A DNA stretch of 64,000 nt from positions 69,409,001 through 69,473,000 of the forward strand of contig CM059587.1 in NCBI GenBank assembly GCA_030407085.1, written 5' to 3'. This DNA is from Trichopria drosophilae (taxonomy: Eukaryota; Arthropoda; Insecta; Hymenoptera; Diapriidae). The translations under genes were made by a program, and so were the position numbers. Position 1 is the stretch's first letter, and the number at the start of each line of letters is the position of its first letter. The notes below the pieces were generated by a model that saw nothing but the letters and a program-made list of their open reading frames with translations, ran no database searches and was not told the DNA's origin. Shown here in pieces: positions 21,601 through 31,602 of the stretch.

Positions 21601-22815
21601 TTATGAGATATTGAGAATTTCCTGTTCACTCTCGGATTCTGAAGTTATTTCTTCTCGTATCAACTTTTTCTTTAGCCTAGTGCACCTACTCTTCATTGTT
21701 CTGTCTGTCAGGTTTTGATGTGTGAGGTCCAACATGTGAGTGAGTCCTGCTAGGTCCTCCGTATATCTCTTTGCTATTTCATTTGTATTGGATTTGCCAA
21801 ATGTTTCAGACAGATACATTACAAATGTCTCATATTTCAGAATGCAGGAATTTGCTGGATTTTCTATTATTTCTTTAATCGGACTCAGCAATTTGGACAC
21901 TTCAGCGTTGTATTCAGTTAAGTCTTTTTGGAGTGCACTATCTTTTATTTTTTGTTTTTTGTTTCCTGTAGGTTTTTTGAGGATGTTTTCTTTTTCATAT
22001 GTGGCAAAACTTTCTTTGTTGATTTCGCGGGTAGAAGTTTGTTCTTTTGAATTGTCTGAGATAGTAGAGGGAGCGAGCGGTCTTTTCGTCGCTTTATTAT
22101 TATTTTGGTTTACATTCAGTAATTGAGTATCTTGAGAGTCACTGTTATTATTATTTTCATTTGTTGCATTCCTCGGACAGTTTTTCGCAACATGGCCATT
22201 CTGTTTACATACGAAGCAGCTGGTCGAGTCGGTGCTTAGATATATCCAATATGGCGTTCCTTCGTATGTAATCTGCATTGACTCTGGTAACAGGCTTTCA
22301 TCTCCTTCTTGTATGTATATTTGTCTGCGGAAGGATAAAATGTGCGCTCTCCCTGGTTTTACGGTTCCTGCTTTAATATCGGTCATAGTAGATACCGGTG
22401 TAATGCCTTTAGTTTTTAGAGCGTCTATGATGGTCTGATTTTCTATAGTTGGCGATACATTTGAGATTACAACTCTTTTATTTTTTGAGATGTATGATCT
22501 GATTCGGATACTATACTCTTTAACTTTTATTACTTTGTTTTCTATGCTGTCGGCTATCGATTGGCTTGTTAGGAAGAAGCATACACGTCCTCCTGATATT
22601 TTTGAGATGTATCTCATGTCGTTTACGTGTATTACCTGTTCTAGCCCATCGATGTAATCGTCGATTGTGAGCCCTTCAATGGAATCAAGAATTATTGCTT
22701 GTTCTTTCTTAGGACGCGTGCTTTTTCCTGTCATGTGTGCATATGTTTGAGACATTGTTTGCTGGGACGTACTGTGAGATTGTAGCAAGTCATGACTCCT
22801 GTAGTCAGAGGTCAT
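21601..22815 (-). CDS. LINE ORF1: Gag-like nucleic-acid binding protein
   Basis: The protein has 404 codons from the first ATG at 22815 to the stop at 21601. The frame is open back to 22905, but that stretch has no ATG and a TGA lies just upstream, so 22815 is chosen. Such proteins coat the element RNA. An RRM-like region precedes one CCHC zinc knuckle, CFVCKQNGHVAKNC, at about residues 200-213. A polar segment rich in Asn, Ser and Thr follows, then a basic stretch (KKPTGNKKQKIK), a helical part and an acidic end. I-factor-like Gags often carry more than one knuckle; only one is seen here. No internal stop is present. Confidence 0.9.
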   Translation of the reverse strand: MTSDYRSHDLLQSHSTSQQTMSQTYAHMTGKSTRPKKEQAIILDSIEGLTIDDYIDGLEQVIHVNDMRYISKISGGRVCFFLTSQSIADSIENKVIKVKEYSIRIRSYISKNKRVVISNVSPTIENQTIIDALKTKGITPVSTMTDIKAGTVKPGRAHILSFRRQIYIQEGDESLLPESMQITYEGTPYWIYLSTDSTSCFVCKQNGHVAKNCPRNATNENNNNSDSQDTQLLNVNQNNNKATKRPLAPSTISDNSKEQTSTREINKESFATYEKENILKKPTGNKKQKIKDSALQKDLTEYNAEVSKLLSPIKEIIENPANSCILKYETFVMYLSETFGKSNTNEIAKRYTEDLAGLTHMLDLTHQNLTDRTMKSRCTRLKKKLIREEITSESESEQEILNIS

Positions 22816-22968
22816 GATGCCCTTGCTTTGTAGGTGGTTTAATACCGTCTGTATATCGGGTGCTCTTGTAGGTTTTTTCCGTTTGTTACAACTGTAATTC
22901 CTCACTATTCACGCGCGCTCGCACTCGAATGTTATTAAACGCTTGGACTATTTACACCGCGTCGGCAT

Positions 22969-23003
22969 ACGTCTGCTCGTTTCGGCGTTTCAAACCAAAC
23001 TGA
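22969..23003 (-). promoter_or_regulatory. Internal LINE promoter: Inr plus DPE
   Basis: The minus-strand 5' end reads TCAGTT, an exact match to the arthropod initiator TCAKTY. Taking its A (23001) as +1, bases +28 to +33 (22974-22969) are AGACGT, a match to the downstream promoter element at its required spacing. Jockey, F and I elements of insects use this TATA-less arrangement, which lets each full-length copy carry its promoter to a new site. Confidence 0.75.
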
Positions 23004-23015
23004 GGTCAAAACTTT
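23004..23015. repeat. Target site duplication of the LINE, copy 2
   Basis: GGTCAAAACTTT repeats 17688-17699. The DIRS reading continues directly after it. Confidence 0.93.
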
Positions 23016-23620
23016 ATTAATCTCTCCATATAATTGGGTTAGAATTACTAGCAGCCCTGTTTGGGTTCAAGTCTCTTGCAAAGAACTATAAATATTGTTC
23101 AATTTTGCTTCGCACTGATGGTAAAACGGCAATACTCTGTATAAATAGACGAGGAAGTGTGCGCTATCCATCCTTAAATAAAATTGTCAATAAAATATGG
23201 CGTTGGCGCGAATCAAAAAAATCTTTAAGAATATGCATCGTACATAATCTACACAAGAAAATTACATAGATAGGTTATCTCGTTCGCGCTATGTAGAAAC
23301 TGAATATTCTTTAAAAGGGTCAATATTTAAGTATATTTGCTCAAAGTTAGCTGGCCCAACAGTTGATTAGTATGCATCCCGAATCAATAGAAAATGTACA
23401 AAATATATTGGTCCGGTCCCTCTGCAGATCACGTAGACGTATTTAAAATCAATTGGGAGAACGAATATTTCTATGCATTTCCCCCATTTGCACTAATAAC
23501 AAAAGTGATAGATAAAATAATTCAAGTGCCAAGCTGGTCATCTCTGCCTTGGTTTCCCCTGTTTACGAGACACCATTATATTTTGGTCCTCGGAGAGATT
23601 TAATTCTTTTCTCCATTTAG
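23004..23620 (+). pseudogene. DIRS pol, 3' part: remainder of RNase H, broken
   Basis: After the LINE the DIRS frame resumes with pieces typical of its RNase H. At 23110-23200 there is DGKTAILCINRRGSVRYPSL, then KIVNKIWRWRES. From 23394 an open segment contains KINWENEYFYAFPPFALI (about 23448-23500) and a Trp/Pro-rich end (PSWSSLPWFPLF) as in other DIRS pol proteins. Frameshifts and stops lie between the pieces. Confidence 0.83.
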
Positions 23621-23719
23621 GGAATCGCACCCCCTTCAGAGAGCCTTCTTACCCTGGTTGCAGGGAAACTATCGGGGAAAATTTGGAAAAAGAGAAATAT
23701 CCCCACCATGATAGATTCG

Positions 23720-24527
23720 ATCGCAGGAAGCACTCTAAAACAATATGGCACTGTATTTAGAAATGGTGGGAATTTTCTGAGAAACAAGAAGATGATCCAA
23801 TTGAATACAAATTTGAAAATCTTGTTGATTATCTATCGGAATTGAAGAAAAATCAATCCTACCCTTCTATTAATATCCACAAATCTGCTCTCTTCTTTTT
23901 ATTTTTGTTTTCTATAAATCCGGAAGTAGGAAAGATCCTTAAAAGATTCCTCAAAGGCATTTATAACGAGAAACCTACCCGAAGATACGAAACAACAAGG
24001 GATCCGAATCCAACATGGGAATATTTAAAGAAGTTACATCCATTGGAGACATTGAGCCTCCGTGACCTAAGGTTAAAATTATACATATCGCTCGCACTGA
24101 CTACTGACCATAGAGTTCAGACCTTGTCCATAATTCACTTGGATAATATTTCAATTTTCCAAAATAAATTGGAAATAAGAATAACTGACAGGATAAAAAT
24201 ATTAAGATAAGATTCTATGTGGAGAAAATACAACTATTACCTCCGAGAGATGAATAATATTTAATCTTAATTTTTAAAAAGTCGCACCGCAAAGCAACCA
24301 CGCAGTCAATTAGTAGATGGCTGAAGACCGTATTAAGAGAAAGTGGAGTAGATACAAATATATATTCAGGGTATTCTACACGGCATACATCCACGTCCGT
24401 AGCACATAGAAAAGGTGTTAATATCGAGACATTTGGAAGAACGGAAGGGTGGACAAATTCCTCGCTAGTGGTTCAGACATTTTATAATAAACCGTTGGCC
24501 CACGACGCGGAGACTCACGGGCAGTAA
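23720..24527 (+). pseudogene. DIRS tyrosine recombinase, broken
   Basis: The N-terminal part has KWWEFSEKQEDD and FENLVDYLSELKK, which lead into the open frame 23842-24210. That frame holds SLALTTDHRVQTLSIIHLDN; its Arg (24112-24114) is the first catalytic arginine. After a stop at 24208-24210 a shifted frame gives SRWLKTVLRES-like sequence, then YSTRHTSTSVAHRKG (second Arg codon 24381-24383), GWTNSS and FYNKPLA (nucleophile Tyr at 24484-24486). A Tyr stands where many family members have the His of the HxxR box. Tyrosine recombinases join the DIRS circle to the target, so no target duplication is expected. The stop and frameshift inactivate this copy. Confidence 0.85.
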
Positions 24528-24704
24528 ATTTGTGTACATACATAAAGAAACAAAAGATAACAATTTAGATAAAGAAAAGGTTTTCATTTTTTATTTATTT
24601 GTTTTTTGAGTATGACATACGTGTTTATTAAGATATACAGATTAGTACATTTTATATGTATATAACTGTGTAGAATCAGATCACATGAAATAGCCTTTAA
24701 ACAT

Positions 24705-24820
24705 CTACATAATGTAATTATTGAGGAAGACAAGCGAAAAATAATTGTAAGATTGATTGACTTACCTTGTAAGGAAGATCAATCGAAATTATTTGAGCTT
24801 GTCTTCCGAAAATAATTACA
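24705..24820 (+). repeat. DIRS internal complementary region
   Basis: The first part (24705-24745) is the reverse complement of the extreme left end of the element (14999-15037). The second part (24741-24820) is the reverse complement of the extreme right end (25036-25115). The two parts overlap in ATAAT. In the DIRS model this region serves as the bridge that aligns both ends during replication. Confidence 0.9.
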
Positions 24821-24887
24821 AACCCACCCACCCTCCCAAACATTTTTTGTCTTTATTACCCATGTGATCTGAGTGTAACAAACAACC

Positions 24888-25115
24888 AAGTGAAGTTAGA
24901 GACGAGGACTAGAGCTATAAGAAGGTGTACAAGAGGAAGAATGGTGGGAATTTTTTTTTCAAAGGTTTACCACCTCCAGGCCTTGGAGGGCTTCAAACTT
25001 GTACCGTCGGGTGTAAATAAACGATTACTACATAATGTAATTATTTTCGGAAGACAAGCTCAAATAATTTCGATTGATCTTCCTTACAAGGTAAGTCAAT
25101 CAATCTTACAATTAT
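24888..25115 (+). repeat. Right inverted terminal repeat of the DIRS element
   Basis: Bases 24888-25042 are the inverse of the left repeat. They are followed by about 70 bases found only here and, inverted, in the internal complementary region. The right repeat is therefore longer than the left, and the element ends TCTTACAATTAT. Confidence 0.88.
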
Positions 25116-25399
25116 AAACATAAAATCTACATGACAATATTTTCTTATTGAAATCTGTTCTGGTTTTTTAGTTACGTGGGTTGCACTTGTACAATAATAC
25201 GTGAGCTAACAGCTAGACTTCTTATTAATTTCCCCGATAGTGAAGACATTTTGTAATTGAAACCAATAAAATTGATATTCATTTTTTATAATAACCTCCA
25301 ATTCGTACCAAGATTTAACATTCTAATTTGTATTGAAACATGGCATTCAATAGAAATCTCTTGCATTGTCTTCAATATAACCAACAATAGATAAAATGT

Positions 25400-26250
25400 A
25401 TGATTCAGTTAGCCGATATTTGCGAAATACCGATTCCCCTACGAGAAGGATTTGATACACAGCCTCTCCATATAATGGATCAGACAAGAACATGTTTGAA
25501 TTGTACTCAGCCTATACGTGCGATGAAATCATTGCAATTGAACCAAGATCCTGCTTGTTTGACACTTAACGTTTTACCGCAAACTAGAGATAGTACTTGT
25601 TTTATTTGTAATGAAGATGAAGATGGACTTGTGTGCGAAGTTAAGGTATTTGTTGATAAAACATATATATTCTGGTCATGTAGGCGGCATTTGGATGAAA
25701 GAGGATTTATGACCATTATTAGCTGCTTTACAGTTCATGAATAGACCATAATGTACTTCGAGGTGCGCAATTTGGAACGTTTTTACAAGAACTTCGGAAT
25801 GTGGCAATAAAAAGCCAAGATTGTGTTGACGATAAAAACAAATTATCTGACGTGGATTCCTTTTCGTCGTAAACATACAATTTCGAGTTCTTTTCACTTA
25901 TTGTAAACGAGTATCTTGTGTCACTGACCACTGGTATGTCAGCACAAAGAATTGGATGATGTTTTTATACAAAATGCGTCAAGGGCTCTCTGATGAATTT
26001 TTGAAAGTTCTCTTCAAATATTCGAGCAGACAAGCAACAAGTCTGTCTACCCTCAAAAACTCTGATGTTTCAATTTATTCCAACAAACATTGGATTTGAT
26101 TCCATTTTATGAGAAAAATACATTGCGAGACATGTAACTGAATTTGTGAAGAAATTATACAACCCAAATGCATGTATTCACCAAGTAGTTGCTGAAAAAT
26201 TTATGTATATTTCTAAGAATAGTAACTAATCCCAAAGACTATATCAGATT
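25400..26250 (+). pseudogene. Remnant of a DDE-type transposase
   Basis: An ATG frame at 25400-25744 contains CxxC and Cys/His pairs (TCLNC, STCFICN, SCRRHLDERG) around KVFVDKTYIF. This is the N-terminal zinc-binding pattern of a transposase family common in insects and Hydra, which I believe belongs to the DDE_Tnp_4 group. Downstream, at about 25958-26250, pieces in different frames read FLYKMRQGLSDEFLKVLFKY, SSRQATSLS, ARHVTEFVK-like and LYNPNA-like sequence, in the right order for the same family. The region holding the catalytic acids is too damaged to identify. Family assignment rests on remembered motifs, so a profile search should decide. Confidence 0.55.
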
Positions 26251-28348
26251 AAGTAAGCGCCCTTATACGTACACGATAAATTGCATACAGAAGAAGAAGA
26301 AATCGAACTTGAAATGTTGTCCAATGCAGACTTCCTCAATCAGGATTAATGAAGGTTAGACTTTTATCAAGATTCCGTAATTCCGCACAATATCACTTAT
26401 GGACTACACATCGACCAATGGATGTCAACGATGAAAACGTTGGTAACCAAGCAGAAAATGCATATAATCCTATTATACAAGGATACTACTGCACATGTAA
26501 ATCGGGTGACCAGACTTAGGTACATGGGCACATATTGCAGTGGTTAGTGGGATATGGAAGACATTAGCCAAATGTAAAGTATCCGTTAACAAAACTATTA
26601 GAATGTATTCAATATGTGGCAAATAGATTATCGCATCAACCTATCAATACTGAACATGTGTAAGGGGCAGTTTTCAGTATAAAAATAGCCGGGGTTAAAC
26701 AATGTATAAAGTGATTAAATAACATCCTCACGGTATACATTGGGTAGTGCTAATGAGGACTGCAATATTTACTGTAATATATGCAATGATACATATGTTA
26801 TTGTTATTACAGTATTGTAGGTATCGTAGATATCGTAGGCACTCAAGATTTGTAATCAGCGACTTCAAAAACCGAACAATAAAGATCCCGACATCAAATA
26901 TTAAGGATTTTCAAAATCCCCAATGTAAAATACCCGACAGGTAAAATGTACCAAATAAAAATCCACCGAAAACAAATATTACGAAAAGTAATTCTATCGA
27001 TCTAAAATAAATTCAATTATAACATAAAACTTTGTCTACGAAGACTCACGCGTAATCGATACCTTTAATGCAGATTTTGCATTAAATTCACTACTGTTGA
27101 GTTTACCATAACACGATATATTAGAAAGATTTCAGTTTTTGATTAAAGTACTGTCCAAAAGTAACATTTAATTCTTTTATAAACCAAAAGACACCGCAGC
27201 AGTTCATAAATCTGATAACAGCCGTGCATTCTGCAAAATTTACATCCTATCACTTGGAATTGAAATGCAGTAGACTTATTTTATGTTATACGCATAACTT
27301 GAAGCGACAAAATTCATTCATTTGCTTTTTTGTGAAAATCAGTAAAAAAGGTAATTTCTTTATAAATATTTGCATTTATATAAAAAAATGTCTAAAAAAA
27401 ACACAATTACTTTAGGTCTTTGTTGTAAGCGTAGTAGTAGAAACACCAAATTCAACGTGTAGGTATGCCTTTATACTTGATTTTAAGACTGGTAATCGTA
27501 TTTATTTTTATATCAGTGATGTAAATATTTAAATACTACGAAGGAAATGCATTCCAATACTGGAACGTGTCTGGTGCAATGCACAGAGTTATCTTAATGA
27601 ACCAGTGACGCAAGCGAGGTCAGCCTCAGAGTTGAAAGGGTGTCCCAATCCTTCCATCCTGTTTCAGTAGCAATGGTCAGCGTTACATCGGACGAAGGGA
27701 ACGTGTCAGTCTACCAACCGTTGTCCAGGAGTCTAATTATGGCGCCTGGCTTGTTTAACGCCCTCGTTTGAATTTAAATCATCCACGAAATTTACTTAAT
27801 GCCAAGTTTCACCTCTGCCGAACTTTACATTCGATTTTGACGGCCAGTTTGTACGAAGTAGGCCACGTTTAACAATTCCAAACATAGATCTACGTGGCAA
27901 TATACGTGTAGCTCGTATATTTCCCCGACTTCATTTACGCAGTTGTTGCCGAAATTTAATTGTTGCATTGGTCCATAACAATTTTGCATAAAATTGAAGA
28001 AATAACCATGTTTCACAATTCATTACGAATATATGAGTAAACAAATGTCTCACTTTTTTATTTTAATTTGGATATGCTTGTAAAATATGTCAAGAGATCT
28101 TCCAAGTTTTTTGTAAATGGCTAGATTCTTTCATTTCATGCCTTTCGTTGCACAAGTGAAGATTTTAAAATATGGAATATGCAGAGGGTCTAATCCAATA
28201 TAGACAACTAAAATTTATGTAGTGTTTTAATAAAATGTATTCTTGTTTTGGAGCTTTTCAGTTCAACTTACCAAAAGTATTCACTGTTTTTGAACTTCTC
28301 TACAATTGTTCAATATTTCCATGTCATCCGATTTAAGGATCCTACTAG
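26251..28348. other. No gene recognised; possible conserved island at 27580-27770
   Basis: This may include the 3' remains of the transposase to about 26700. The island at 27580-27770 is clearly GC-richer than its surroundings. It contains a strong pyrimidine tract and TTTCAG (to about 27669), after which two frames stay open for about 30 codons. No donor is obvious, so I do not call an exon. It may be a conserved non-coding block. Confidence 0.35.
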
Positions 28349-28504
28349 GCAGTAGTTTGACTAGGCCGGTACATCTGTCAAAGAATAATATATGTGCCCT
28401 AAGGCCAGCTGTACGAGGATAGAATCCTCGCATAGAGCAAAAGGGCAAAAGCTGGATTGATCTCGATGTTCACTATAGAGACCATGAAAGCACAGCCTAT
28501 CGAT
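28349..28504 (+). rRNA. 28S rRNA pseudogene fragment
   Basis: About 155 bases follow the insect 28S gene closely. They read AGTTTGACTAGGCCGGTACA, CTGTCAAAGAATAA, GTGCCCTAAGGCCAGCT, GAGCAAAAGGGCAAAAGCTG and GATCTCGATGTTCA, ending with GAAAGCACAGCCTATCGAT. Compared with the remembered gene there are many substitutions, some in normally invariant positions, so it is not functional. It corresponds to the 3' third of 28S, downstream of the R1 and R2 insertion sites. No neighbouring rDNA is present; it is a dispersed fragment. Confidence 0.88.
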
Positions 28505-30678
28505 ACCTAAATCGGATCACGCTGAAGTATTGAAGATGTAAAACTTGGCAACATGTTATAGGTGCCCGACTATCATCAGATGCGATCGCTAACACGTCGA
28601 TCTTTCGCTAGTCATTTTAATATCAAATTTGTTGAAATATTTGTTATCTGGTTACAAAAACAGATGATAAATTAAAAATTGCCTACTTGAAACGTAACTA
28701 TAAGATTCAGTGATTCTGCCAAAACTTCAGTTACAGAAAGACATTAAATGAGAGTCATAATAATTTTATATTATATCCCTATAAGACTGTATAATGTTTA
28801 CATGAAGAGGAATATTTTACAACATTTCACAGAACTATTATGTAAAACTTGAAAATAGACCAGACCAATAACTGCGTTCAGAAAATCGTTAATATTAATT
28901 TCTCCATAAATTGTTCAACATCAGCAACTTTAGAAGTATTGGAATTGACGCAAAAATATCAAAGTTTATTTGGAAGATAAACGCAATGATTCTCTGCAAT
29001 TTTCGTTTTTTATTAATTGGATTCGACAATTGCAAGATGACAAGAATAACATTAAATCATACAAAAATGCATATAAATAAAGTCCACAACTATCAAAAAA
29101 TAAAACAAACTTCAATGAACTACAAAGAATAAGACAATTTTCAGAGATCGACGTTAAATGTGTCTTTCAGGTATCTCGCAAAATTTGTCTCTTCGGCGTT
29201 TCGTAATTTGTCTCTGGATCCCAATCGTGATCACATTTATCTTCCCTCGCCCTACTAGCAGCGCATCAGTGGAACTATAATCGCGAAAGGTGTCAAATCA
29301 ACATTTTTCTTTTCCTTCAAGTTGGTAGAAGGTGATTCCTGTAATTAAACATATTTTCTTATATTTTATGCTATTATTATATGAAATATATCATGGGAAA
29401 GGTCTTGAACCACTCACCAACACGAAAGTTAAAAGTTCTAGAGATATGCCCATAAATGTTTATTGGCAACGCTTTTTTTGAATTTTAATTGTCATGTCCG
29501 TACGTTTTGAAGTTTAAGGTCCGAGGACCTATTATTTTCACTTTGTAATGATCTCCTCATTCCATTTGCATGTGAAATTATTGATCCGAAGTAATATTTG
29601 TGTGAAAAAGATCCGATTTTTAATAAACAAACTTTTTTGGGTCGCATTTTTTAAAACTTGAGGCCTGAATCGGAAAGTACCATAAATTTTAATGGGTTAA
29701 TGAATAATGCGAAAAAAAAATTAAACGCGACTTGACGGATAATTGTTAGACAACGAGATGTAGGTGATTACCGATTTATTTGTTATTTACAATAACTGTT
29801 AGTCAATTCTGAATTAATTTCGTTGGTATTCTTTAAGAGGCTGTATATTTAAATTAAATTACTTTTGCATTGCCCAGATTTTGTGAAATTGATTCAAACA
29901 TTTTTAATTTACACTTTTTACAGAGTAAATGCCTACCTTATCGGCAGACTACCTTAGAACCCCCTTAAGGGTGGTACAGATTTAATCCGCATTTATAACA
30001 TTGAACTCAAAATAGTACTGGCGGTTAGTAATGTGCAGTAGCTCGCGACTGTTATAGAATATTTTGTCAATCATTGCTAGTATGAACTCACTGCAGATAA
30101 TCAATAACAGATGTCAGTAGTAGGTACTTTGTCCGTACTTTACCGGCAATGTAAGATGGCTATGTATCAAGTTGGATAACGCCAAAAAAACTACTATACT
30201 ATACTATACTACTACTTTACCGGCTTTTTGATCCTTCTATTTCGACCCGAGTTTACTCCTTCCATAACTGCATGCTAATATAATTACATGAATTCTGAAA
30301 AACACAATCGAAAATTAAATTGCAATACGCTAATGTCTGATTAATATCAAATAGAGGATTCAAAACTCTAAAATAGGTTGCAATTGTAGTGGTCTTTTCC
30401 ACATTTTTACTACGCTACCAACATAAATCTTTAAATCAATACTTTCTTGTCAGTAACAAATTACTTCTCCCATTTCGTATATTCATATAAATGAGCCTCT
30501 TTTGGCGTACAAAATGTTACTCTCATTTTTGTCCATTTTTATAACAGAACGTACTTATTATTTAGATAACATTTTCATTTATTTTTCACAAGTTATACAA
30601 ATGAAAATATATTTTTGTGAACGGTACACTTTAAAATGACAGAATTCATTTATTTCTATTTATATTAGCTATAGATAT

Positions 30679-30870
30679 TTATACTGAATCTCGGATGTCG
30701 GCAGATAAATCAACAATATTGGTTTCTGTGCAATATGGCCACCGTAGCCCACAACTTTCTCCGAAACGACAGCAAGTAGTGCACTCGTTCAAATATTTAT
30801 CTTCGCAAAGGGATTTTCGCGTTCTGATTTTGAAGACTAAACAAGTACCGGCATCGGCATCCTGCTCCAA
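30679..30870 (-). other. Cys-rich open frame, possible exon of a small secreted peptide
   Basis: The minus frame of 63 codons has eight Cys spaced C-x11-C-x7-C-x2-C-C-x5-C-x6-C and ends in TAA at 30679. It has no ATG (it opens with TTG) and no signal peptide, so it could only be an internal or last exon. The arrangement recalls disulfide-rich peptides, but I recognise no family, and no strong acceptor lies upstream. The adjacent minus frame 30908-31111 might be a neighbouring exon. Chance is a real alternative. Confidence 0.2.
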
Positions 30871-31305
30871 CTTTATCGATTCACTTATGTACGGTCATCA
30901 CGTGTTTTTATGATGTTGGTTTGAAACTGTCGTCTGACATATTGACGGGGACAATCACCTTGTATGTTTGTACTGTGCGACACATGCTTCTACTCATATT
31001 CATCTCTCTTGGAAGAGCATGCCCTATTTTATGGTTCTCAACACTCATTTTATTCTTAATTGATGTTGGAAATGAATCTATCACATTTTTATCAATTTTA
31101 CTTTCGTTCAAATATATAAGGAATAATAAAATTATTGTTTTTGTTATAATTATGATTAAAGAAAAATGTCACTTTTCAAAAAAGACATTTCATCACGAGA
31201 ATTCAACTAACAATAGTTCACCATACGACTTTTTAGCACATCACCATTTCACAGAAAATCTGCAGTTAATAAAATATTATCACCCAATGTAACCATGAAT
31301 CACTA

Positions 31306-31367
31306 CGGATAACCTAACAGTCTCGAACCTAACGTAATCTAACTTAACGTAACCTAAACTAAACATT
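31306..31367 (-). repeat. Degenerate CCTAA-rich tract
   Basis: AACCTAAC or AACTTAAC-type words recur about every 10-15 bases. CCTAA is the complement of the insect telomere unit TTAGG, but no two perfect units are adjacent. It may be an old interstitial tract or chance. Confidence 0.3.
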
Positions 31368-31602
31368 TTAACATAAACTCTTTATCACCATTAATAGGAA
31401 GAAATACCGAGTTTGTTTAGGTATAAAGCATTTTGGAAACTGGAACTAAACAGTTATTGATTCATTAAAACTGTCTGCTTGTAGTGTCTAGAGTTGTTGG
31501 AAAAATCGAAGTGACCGGCGAACAGTGGATCATCCAATCCTGTAATAGACGATGGTAGTTATGGACAAAATGTTAATAAAACAATTATTTATTTCAATGA
31601 AA

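Larger units (their letters stand above)
17700..23003 (-). mobile_element. Full-length non-LTR retrotransposon, I-superfamily type
   Basis: The 5.3-kb element lies on the minus strand. In order it has a 5' end beginning TCAGTTTGG at 23003, a short 5' UTR, ORF1 with a CCHC knuckle, ORF2 with endonuclease, RT, RNase H and a terminal Cys/His motif, a short 3' UTR and a 23-base poly(A) tail (T run 17700-17722). It is flanked by a 12-bp duplication. An APE-type endonuclease together with RNase H places it in the I/LOA/R1-related group; I or Nimb is my best guess. Apart from one phase break in ORF2 it looks young. Both termini are complete, so this is not the common 5'-truncated form. Confidence 0.92.
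14999..25115 (+). mobile_element. DIRS-type (tyrosine recombinase) retrotransposon, decayed, interrupted by a LINE
   Basis: The element has inverted terminal repeats (14999-15185 and 24888-25115) and an internal complementary region (24705-24820). Between them lie gag-like, RT, RNase H and tyrosine recombinase sequences in the DIRS order. Without the LINE at 17700-23003 and one copy of its target duplication it is about 4.8 kb, normal for DIRS1-like elements. Both termini carry ATTAT, at 14999-15003 and 25111-25115, and the internal region carries it once (ATAAT on this strand, 24741-24745). This fits the circular-junction model of DIRS replication, in which the recombinase, not an integrase, joins the element to DNA. 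All proteins contain stops or frameshifts, so this copy is dead. Confidence 0.92.
28505..31602. other. AT-rich DNA with one GC-richer island
   Basis: At 29160-29290 an acceptor-like TGTCTTTCAG is followed by GC-richer sequence with two frames open for about 30 codons, one of them with a hydrophobic stretch. No good donor in phase is seen. At 30190-30216 there is a short TACTA microsatellite. The rest is unassigned apart from the items listed separately. Confidence 0.35.

Noticed and set aside
18228..22438. Plus-strand open frames inside the LINE (for example 18457-18807, 21740-22126)
   Set aside because: They are antisense shadows of the well-conserved minus-strand ORF1 and ORF2.
27670..27760. 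Exon after a strong pyrimidine tract, one frame ending in a GAW motif that recalled olfactomedin
   Set aside because: No donor in phase, two frames are open equally, and the match is a few residues only.
31306..31367. Interstitial telomere array
   Set aside because: CCTAA words are not in tandem; kept only as a low-confidence repeat.
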